This document shows positions 56,477-64,000 of a DNA stretch of 64,000 nt, piece by piece. Location of the stretch: positions 1,240,001-1,304,000 of the forward strand of contig NZ_CP132343.1 of assembly GCF_040529065.1 (NCBI RefSeq). Direction: 5' to 3'. The notes beneath the pieces were generated by a model. It was given only the letters and a program-made list of their open reading frames with translations. It was not told where the DNA came from and did no database searches. Position 1 is the first letter of the stretch, and each line of letters starts with the position of its first letter. Source of the DNA: Xanthomonas sacchari (GTDB taxonomy: Bacteria; Pseudomonadota; Gammaproteobacteria; Xanthomonadales; Xanthomonadaceae). A program made the translations under genes and the position numbers.

Positions 56477-58333
56477 ATGGCCTTGTTCTCACGCAGTCCC
56501 GATGCCGACGCCGCGCCCGTTGCCGGTTTGCCGGATGCCCCGATCGCGCTGTTGCGGCTGGAGCCCGACGGTCGCGTGAGTGCCGCCAACCGTGCCGCCC
56601 TGGACCTGCTGGGCGTCCCGGCCGAAACGCTGCTTGGCGCCGCCAGCGAGGCGGTCTGGGGCTTGCCGCTGTCCGCCCTGGTCGACAGCGAAGGCAGTTG
56701 GCAGGCGCCGGGGGGCGATCCCGCGCGTCGCGTGCGCTACCAGCGCGACCGCGATCGTGGCGGCCAGGGCTGGCTGCTGTCGCTGCCGCATCCGGAAACC
56801 GCGGCACTGTTGCGCGACGTCGCGCTGCTCGGCGAGGGCCAGCCGCAGGGGGCGACCAGCCCGGCGCTGCAGGCGCTGGCGCAGCGGATCCAGGAAGGGG
56901 CGGTGGCGCAGGCGCTGCTGGATCGGGTCGGCGAGCGGCTGACCGGCTGCGATCTGGATCTGGGGCTGCAGACGCCGCTGTCGGCGCAGGAGACCGAGGC
57001 GATGCCGGGGCGGCGCCTGTCGGCCGGCTTCGGCAACCTGGCCGAGGCGATCCGCCAGGCGGTGGCGTTGTCGCTGCAGATCGCCGCCGACGTGCCGCAC
57101 GTGGTCGCCGAGAACGACGAACTGGCGCGGCAGTCCCAGACCCAGCTGGATGCGCTGCAGACCGTGCTGGGCACCACCCGGCAGTTGCTGCAGAGCCTGC
57201 AGGAGATGGACCGCGACCTGCGCGCGGTGATCGCGGTGGCGGTCAGCGCCGACGACAGCGCCCGCCAGGGCGTGGAAGCGGCGCACAGCCTCGGCCAGGC
57301 GATGCAGGAGCTGGCGCGGCGTTCGGCGCGCGCCAACCAGGTCATCGAGGTGATCGATGCGGTCGCGTTCCAGACCAATATCCTCTCGATCAACGCCAGC
57401 ATCGAAGCGGTGCATGCCGGCCCGGCCGGGCGCGGGTTCGCGGTGGTCGCCACCGAGATCCGGCAACTGGCCGACCGCGCCGCCACCGCGGCGCGCGACG
57501 TGCGCAGCATCATCGGCGAGACCGGTGCGGCGCTGCAGGATAGCGCCGCCTCGGCGCAGCGCACCGAACAGGTGCTGGGCGGCATCGGCGAGTTGCTCGG
57601 CCGCGCCAGTACGGCGATGGAGGCGGTGGCCGGCCGCATCGCCACGCAGAGCGGGGAGATCGGCGGCATCGGCCGCGCCGTGGAGCACGTGGTCGGGCTC
57701 AGCCGCAGCAATCTGCAGCACGCCGCGCAGGTGCTCCAGCGCAGCGCCGATCTGGCCGCCGGCAGCGAGACCCTGCACGACTGCGTGAACCTGTTCCGGC
57801 TGCCCGCCGATCCGATGCGGCAGCCACGGCATGCGCGCGTGCGCGATCTGGCGCAGGCGGCCGCGGTCAGCATCGGCCTGGCCCTGGAGGCCGCACTGGC
57901 GCGCGGACGGATCGGCGAGGATGCGCTGTTCTCCACCGAGTACGTGCCGATCCCCGGCATCGACCCGCCCAAGTACCGCACCGCGTTCGACGCGTTGTGC
58001 GACGAACTGTTGCCGCCGCTGCAGGAGCCGTTGCTGGCCGCGCATCCATGGATCGTGTTCGCGATCTGCGCCAACGTCGACGGCTATGTGCCGACCCACA
58101 ATCTGCGCTTCAGCCAGCCGCTCAGCGGCGACCGCGCGCGCGATCTGGTCGGCAATCGCACCAAGCGCATCTTCGCCGACCGGGTCGGCCGCAACGTCGG
58201 CCGCCACACCGCGCCCTATCTGCTGCAGGTGTACCGGCGCGATACCGGGCAGATCCTGTTCGACCTGTCGGTGCCGGTGCATGTGCGCGGACGCCACTGG
58301 GGCGGCCTGCGCGTGGCCTACATGCTGGAATGA
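56477..58333 (+). CDS. Soluble methyl-accepting chemotaxis protein with C-terminal sensor-like domain
   Basis: A 618-residue cytoplasmic chemoreceptor without membrane helices. An N-terminal PAS-like domain (PIALLRLEPDGRVSAANRAA) covers about residues 15-120. The signalling coiled coil has its tip at about 295-335, with the variant sequence DAVAFQTNILSINASIEAVH instead of the usual ALNAAVEAARAG, then RGFAVVATEIRQLADRA. The last 170 residues form a globular domain (AHPWIVFAICANVDGYVPTH and VYRRDTGQILFDLSVPVHVR) resembling a Cache/PAS-like sensor placed after the signalling domain. No che genes are nearby. It is 250 bases after ggt, and the gap shows only a weak GGGCCC hairpin. Confidence 0.82.
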   Translation: MALFSRSPDADAAPVAGLPDAPIALLRLEPDGRVSAANRAALDLLGVPAETLLGAASEAVWGLPLSALVDSEGSWQAPGGDPARRVRYQRDRDRGGQGWLLSLPHPETAALLRDVALLGEGQPQGATSPALQALAQRIQEGAVAQALLDRVGERLTGCDLDLGLQTPLSAQETEAMPGRRLSAGFGNLAEAIRQAVALSLQIAADVPHVVAENDELARQSQTQLDALQTVLGTTRQLLQSLQEMDRDLRAVIAVAVSADDSARQGVEAAHSLGQAMQELARRSARANQVIEVIDAVAFQTNILSINASIEAVHAGPAGRGFAVVATEIRQLADRAATAARDVRSIIGETGAALQDSAASAQRTEQVLGGIGELLGRASTAMEAVAGRIATQSGEIGGIGRAVEHVVGLSRSNLQHAAQVLQRSADLAAGSETLHDCVNLFRLPADPMRQPRHARVRDLAQAAAVSIGLALEAALARGRIGEDALFSTEYVPIPGIDPPKYRTAFDALCDELLPPLQEPLLAAHPWIVFAICANVDGYVPTHNLRFSQPLSGDRARDLVGNRTKRIFADRVGRNVGRHTAPYLLQVYRRDTGQILFDLSVPVHVRGRHWGGLRVAYMLE

Positions 58334-58353
58334 GCCGTCGCCCGCGCGCCGGC

Positions 58354-58381
58354 AAAAAAATGCCGCCGGGGTGCCGGCGGC
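58354..58381. terminator. Hairpin with upstream A tract after the chemoreceptor gene
   Basis: GCCGCCGG (58362-58369) and CCGGCGGC (58374-58381) form a perfect stem preceded by seven A residues. The T tract therefore exists only on the minus strand. It may end the chemoreceptor transcript weakly and any antisense transcript efficiently. Confidence 0.5.
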
Positions 58382-58517
58382 AATGAGAGAGAGAGCGTGG
58401 ATTCTTGTGCGTTCAGCCTAGGCCGGCCGCGTGGTCGCGGTTTGTCGCCGGCGGCAATCTGTGTCGCGGCGCTGACACATGGGCGCGGCGGCTGTGCTGG
58501 CGTTCAGCCCGCGCCGG

Positions 58518-58547
58518 TTGGCGGCCGGCGGCGGAAACGGGTCTAAT
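58518..58547 (+). promoter_or_regulatory. Promoter of the thiC riboswitch transcript
   Basis: TTGGCG (58518-58523) and TCTAAT (58542-58547) are spaced by 18 bases and place the transcript start at about 58554, exactly at the beginning of the riboswitch. Confidence 0.6.
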
Positions 58548-58552
58548 AGCCG

Positions 58553-60638
<2,086 letters not shown>

Positions 60639-60683
60639 TTTGTGGCGTCGGCGCGTGCGCACACGCGTCGGTCCAACGCCACG

Positions 60684-60707
60684 CCTGCCGTGCGCTCGCA
60701 CGGCAGG
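60684..60707 (+). terminator. Hairpin after thiC
   Basis: CCTGCCGTGCG (60684-60694) pairs perfectly with CGCACGGCAGG (60697-60707), an 11-bp stem with a two-base loop. There is no T tract, so it may act as an RNA 3' stabiliser or rho-assisted end. Confidence 0.6.
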
Positions 60708-60790
60708 TGCGGCCGGCATCTTCGGTCGTGACGACGGCGCCATGCACACGCCCGTCTATCATGCGCGCTGGTCGCCACAGGGAATGTCCC

Positions 60791-61456
60791 ATGCTGCGCT
60801 ATGCGTTCGCGCTGCGTCGCCATCCGTCCGCGCTGCTGCTCGGCGTGCAGTTGCTGGGCGTGCTGCTGTATCCCTGGATGGAGGACACGGCCGCCGGGCG
60901 CGCGCTGTTCGGTGCGTTCGGCATCGTGGTGCTGTCGCTGGCGCTCTGGGTGGTCAACCGCGGACCCACGGCACTGTGGATCGCCTGTTGCCTGGCGCTG
61001 CCGTCGGTGGCGCTGTCGATCGCCGCGGCCCTGCTCGGCAATCCGGCGATGACCGCCTGGGCGCAGCTGCTGGAAAGCCTGCTGTACTTCTATACCGCCG
61101 GCAGCCTGATCGCCTACATGCTGCAGGACCATGTGGTCACCCGCGACGAACTGTATGCCGCCGGTGCCACCTTCACGCTGCTGGCCTGGGCCTTCGCGTT
61201 CGTCTTCGCGGTGTGCCAGCAATGGTGGCCGGGCAGCTTCACCGCGGCCGTGGACGCGTCCTCGCCACGCACCTGGATGGAACTGCTGTACTTGAGCTTC
61301 AGCGTGCTTTCCGGCGTGGGCCTGAGCGACGTGGTGCCGGTGCAGCCGTTCGCGCGGGCGCTGGTGATGCTCGAACAGTTCGCAGGGGTGATGTACATCG
61401 CCCTGGTGGTATCGCGGCTGATTGGGCTCAGCGTCACACGCCACATGAAAGCGTGA
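60791..61456 (+). CDS. Potassium-channel-like integral membrane protein
   Basis: A 221-residue membrane protein with about six hydrophobic segments. The C-terminal part has an ion-channel arrangement: a pore-helix-like TWMELLYLSFSVLSG followed by a selectivity-filter-like VGLSDVVPV and a final helix. In true potassium channels the filter reads TVGYGD; here the core is VGLSD, so potassium selectivity is doubtful. The start MLRYAFALRR at 60791 was chosen over upstream in-frame codons. It lies 152 bases after thiC, separated by a hairpin. Ion specificity and function are unknown. Confidence 0.7.
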   Translation: MLRYAFALRRHPSALLLGVQLLGVLLYPWMEDTAAGRALFGAFGIVVLSLALWVVNRGPTALWIACCLALPSVALSIAAALLGNPAMTAWAQLLESLLYFYTAGSLIAYMLQDHVVTRDELYAAGATFTLLAWAFAFVFAVCQQWWPGSFTAAVDASSPRTWMELLYLSFSVLSGVGLSDVVPVQPFARALVMLEQFAGVMYIALVVSRLIGLSVTRHMKA

Positions 61457-61462
61457 ACGTGG

Positions 61463-61490
61463 CGTAAAAAAAGCGCGCCCAGGGGCGCGC
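61463..61490. terminator. Hairpin with upstream A tract after the channel-like gene
   Basis: AAAAAAA (61465-61471) precedes the stem GCGCGCCC/GGGCGCGC with a two-base loop. As at 58354, the T tract is on the minus strand only, although both neighbouring genes are on the plus strand. Confidence 0.55.
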
Positions 61491-61720
61491 AGTCATGGAG
61501 CGATTATGTGAATTTCGTCGGCGGAGAGAGAGCCTGAATGCGTCGTCGCGGTTGGCGGCGGCGATGACTAGAGTAGAATCCGGTGACATGTCGCGCTTGG
61601 CGACATCCGCTGCCTCGTTTTGCCGAGTTTGCTCGTTGGCTCCCGCCGCGGGGCCACGCGTGGCCGCGTTGCCGCCGCATCTGCGGCATTTCCGTCACGG
61701 CGTTTTCCTTGTTGTCCAAC

Positions 61721-64000
61721 ATGTCGTTTCCATCGTCCGCCATACCGACGCTTCCGCAACGGATGCAGGTCGGCGATTGCCTGGTGCTGCTGTCGTTGCG
61801 CGAAGTGCACGCACCGCGCGCGCGCCGGCCGCAGCGGCTCACGCCGAAGGCGATGGGCGTGTTGCGGGTGCTGCTGGCGCAACCGGGACAGGTGGTGGAA
61901 CGCGAAGCGCTGTTGGCGCAGGTCTGGCCGGACACGCAGCCGACCAACGACGTGGTGACCCAGGCCATCACCCAGCTGCGCAAGGCCTTCGCCGCCGGCG
62001 TGCGTGGCGAGTCGCCGGTGTACATCGAGACCCTGGCCAAGAGCGGCTACCGCCTGGTGGCGCCGGTGCAGGCCTTGCCCGATGTCGAGGCCGAGGCCGG
62101 CGCGGTTTCGGCTGCGTCGCCGGACACGGACCACGCCGAGGACACGGCGGCCCCCGTCGCCCCGGACATCGCCATCGCCCCTGCGGCGCGGCGGCGTCCG
62201 CCGTCATGGCTGGCCGCCGCCGCGGGCGCGGCGTCGATGCTGGTCCTGGCCCTGGCCTTCTGGTGGTGGTTTGCGCGCCCCGCGGCCGAGCCTGCCGACA
62301 GCGCCGAGCAGGAGCGCGTGCTGGGCAGCCCCAGCCGGCCATATCGGCTGATCACGGCCCTGTCCGGATTCAAGCTGGAGCCGGCGCTGTCACCGGATGG
62401 TGCGCAAGTGGCGTATGCCGCACGCAGCAACGGCAGCGACGGCACGCAGTTGCTCATCCAGCCGACCAGCGGCGCCACCGGCAGCACCCCCCCGCGCTCG
62501 CTCGGGGTGCCGGCCCGCGGCGCGTCCGACCGCCTGCCCACCTGGTCGCCCGATGGCACGCAGATCGCCTTCGCCCGGTTGGGTGCGGACCGGCAGTGCC
62601 GGGTCATGCTGGTCCAGGCCGACGGCCGTGCGCCCGCCCGCGAGGTCGCGCGCTGCGACGACAGCGAATTGCTCAGCTTCGACTGGACGCCGGACGGCCG
62701 CGGCCTGATCTTCGGCAGCCTGGGCGGCCGCCAGGCCGCGCGCGGCATCCGCGTGCTGGACCTGGGCAGCGGGCGCTGGACGGCGCTGGACTACCCGGTG
62801 GGCGCCGGCGATTTCGATTACGCGCCGCGCTACTCGCCGGACGGCAAATGGATCGCCTTCGTGCGCAATCCGCAGATGGGCGGGCTGTGGCGGGTGCCGG
62901 CCGCCGGCGGTATCGCCGAGCCGCTGACCCATGAGTTCGCCGAGATCCGCGGCTGGGACTGGGCGCGCGACGGGGAGGGCATCGTGTTCGGGCGCCGGGT
63001 CGATGGCGAGACCCGGCTTTATCGGCTGGACACCCAGACCCAGCGCCTGCGCGACCTGGGCCTGAGCGATGCGCAGGCGCCGCGATTGGCCCGCGATGGC
63101 GGCAGCCTGGCGTTCGTGCACCGGCGTCCGCAATTCGCCGTGTACCGCATCCCGGCGCGGGCGACGGACGTGCCGCGCGAACGCCAGCGGCTGTTCGCCT
63201 CCACCGGCCGCGACGGGCAGCCGAGCATCGCGCCCGACGGGCGCCAACTCGCCTTCACCTCCGATCGCGACGGCAGCTACGCGCTGTGGTGGGGCGACGT
63301 GACCCAGCCGGCCTCGTTGCGGCTGATCGAGGGCGTGCGGCCAGAGACCCGGCAGCCGTTGGCGTGGTCGGCCGACAGCCAGGCGCTGCTGGTCAGCGGC
63401 CGCGACGCGCAGGGGCACTCGGCGATCTACGAGGTCCGGCCGCAGTCCGGCAGCGTGGCGGCCCTGCCGGTGCCGGCCGGCGAGCCGCTGCAGGCGTTGT
63501 ACACCGCCGAGCCCGGGCAATTGCTGGTGCTGCTGGGCGAGAACGGCCGCACCCGCCTGCAGCTGTACGACCGGCGTGCGGTGCCCTGGCGGCCCCTGGC
63601 CACCCTGCCGGACGTGTCGCAGATCCGCATCGATCCGGCCAACGGGCAGATCCTGTTCACCCGGCTCGCGCGCAGCGGCCTGTGGCGCGCCGATGCCAGC
63701 CTGGACCTGGCCAGCGTGCGGGCCGTGGACGACGGCCTGCCCTCGCTGTGGCGCTACCGCAGCTGGGCGGTGGGCGCCGACGGGGCCGTGCATTACCTGT
63801 TCCAGACCAGCGAATGCGCCAGCCGCATGGCGCGCATCGATGGTGGCCGCGATGCCAGCGTGTGTCTGGACCGCGATCACTTCAGTGCGATCAACGGTTT
63901 CAGCATCGACCCGCGCAGCGGCGACGCCTATGTGGCCCTGGCGGTCGAGGATGGCAGCGAGATCGGCTTCATCCGCATGCGCGAGCAGCCCGAGTGGTTC
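61721..64000 (+). CDS. Winged-helix/membrane/TolB-propeller regulatory protein (3' end beyond window)
   Basis: The reading frame is open for 760 codons to the window edge. The N-terminal OmpR/CadC-type winged helix (about 12-105) contains QRLTPKAMGVLRVLLAQPG, DVVTQAITQLRKAF and YIETLAKSGYRLVAPV. A single membrane helix (about 165-183, WLAAAAGAASMLVLALAFW) follows, then a periplasmic beta-propeller with repeated PD40/WD40-like blades such as LSPDGAQVAYAARS, WSPDGTQIAFARLG and YSPDGKWIAFVR. Proteins of this CadC-plus-TolB layout are one-component membrane regulators in Xanthomonadaceae; targets are unknown. A TGTCGC/GCGACA inverted repeat at 61589-61605 lies upstream. Confidence 0.85.
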   Translation, partial: MSFPSSAIPTLPQRMQVGDCLVLLSLREVHAPRARRPQRLTPKAMGVLRVLLAQPGQVVEREALLAQVWPDTQPTNDVVTQAITQLRKAFAAGVRGESPVYIETLAKSGYRLVAPVQALPDVEAEAGAVSAASPDTDHAEDTAAPVAPDIAIAPAARRRPPSWLAAAAGAASMLVLALAFWWWFARPAAEPADSAEQERVLGSPSRPYRLITALSGFKLEPALSPDGAQVAYAARSNGSDGTQLLIQPTSGATGSTPPRSLGVPARGASDRLPTWSPDGTQIAFARLGADRQCRVMLVQADGRAPAREVARCDDSELLSFDWTPDGRGLIFGSLGGRQAARGIRVLDLGSGRWTALDYPVGAGDFDYAPRYSPDGKWIAFVRNPQMGGLWRVPAAGGIAEPLTHEFAEIRGWDWARDGEGIVFGRRVDGETRLYRLDTQTQRLRDLGLSDAQAPRLARDGGSLAFVHRRPQFAVYRIPARATDVPRERQRLFASTGRDGQPSIAPDGRQLAFTSDRDGSYALWWGDVTQPASLRLIEGVRPETRQPLAWSADSQALLVSGRDAQGHSAIYEVRPQSGSVAALPVPAGEPLQALYTAEPGQLLVLLGENGRTRLQLYDRRAVPWRPLATLPDVSQIRIDPANGQILFTRLARSGLWRADASLDLASVRAVDDGLPSLWRYRSWAVGADGAVHYLFQTSECASRMARIDGGRDASVCLDRDHFSAINGFSIDPRSGDAYVALAVEDGSEIGFIRMREQPEWF

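Noticed and set aside
61495-62934. A 479-codon plus-strand frame near the winged-helix gene
   Set aside because: It lies in another frame from the winged-helix/propeller protein and gives an arginine/glycine-rich sequence without motifs.

Overview
The window is a very GC-rich, densely packed stretch of a gammaproteobacterial chromosome, almost certainly a Xanthomonas or a very close Xanthomonadaceae relative. The reasons are a sux-type sucrose locus (TonB receptor, SLC45-like carrier, LacI regulator), the fused gene order ilvC-ilvG-ilvM-ilvA-leuA-leuC-orf-leuD-leuB, several OmpR/NarL two-component systems, and three families of intergenic palindromic repeats of the kind that litter Xanthomonas genomes. 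I see no phage, insertion sequence, CRISPR array, tRNA or rRNA. Gene content and base composition look like core chromosome throughout.

Layout. (1) 1-5397: sucrose uptake locus: start of a probable suxB, suxA, suxC and suxR, with LacI-type palindromes in the suxA/suxC divergent promoter. (2) 5474-12357: a phaB-like reductase, then a carboxylate module with a CitMHS carrier and OprO/P porin on the minus strand and, divergently, a TctDE-like two-component system overlapping an orphan solute-binding protein. (3) 12374-16879: a large periplasmic-propeller diguanylate cyclase, a NarL-type regulator and a DUF5713 protein. (4) 16897-17370: a 181-bp tandem repeat. (5) 17388-25770: a second carboxylate module: hybrid sensor kinase, second OprO/P porin, DctA and MaeB. 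(6) 26183-31667: an XRE regulator, a zinc-finger protein, then LPS genes (GT4 glycosyltransferase, O-antigen ligase-like protein, LpxL-type acyltransferase, WaaA). (7) 31691-32025: REP cluster. (8) 32115-35000: tolC, pcm and a TetR regulator with two operator-like repeats. (9) 35087-41550: a tightly overlapping seven-gene operon (thermostable-hemolysin family, AMP-ligase-like, heme-oxygenase-like di-iron protein, SDR, periplasmic TPR protein, OmpR-type regulator, sensor kinase) preceded by six CTnAn half-sites in 11-bp phase. (10) 41665-44670: a second propeller diguanylate cyclase. (11) 44848-54300: the complete ilv/leu operon with a leader peptide and transcription attenuator. (12) 54505-61456: gamma-glutamyltransferase, a soluble chemoreceptor, thiC behind a TPP riboswitch, and a potassium-channel-like protein. 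(13) 61721 to the end: a winged-helix/TolB-propeller protein cut by the window edge.

How the parts work together. Regions 2 and 5 repeat one design: sensor-regulator pair, OprO/P porin and inner-membrane carboxylate carrier, the second with MaeB to feed C4 acids into pyruvate. Region 11 makes valine, isoleucine and leucine under one attenuator. Region 9 is the best candidate for a poorly described system: acyl-type chemistry enzymes, a GNAT-clan acyltransferase-like protein and a dedicated two-component system share one operon and, apparently, one phased operator array. Its product is unknown to me.
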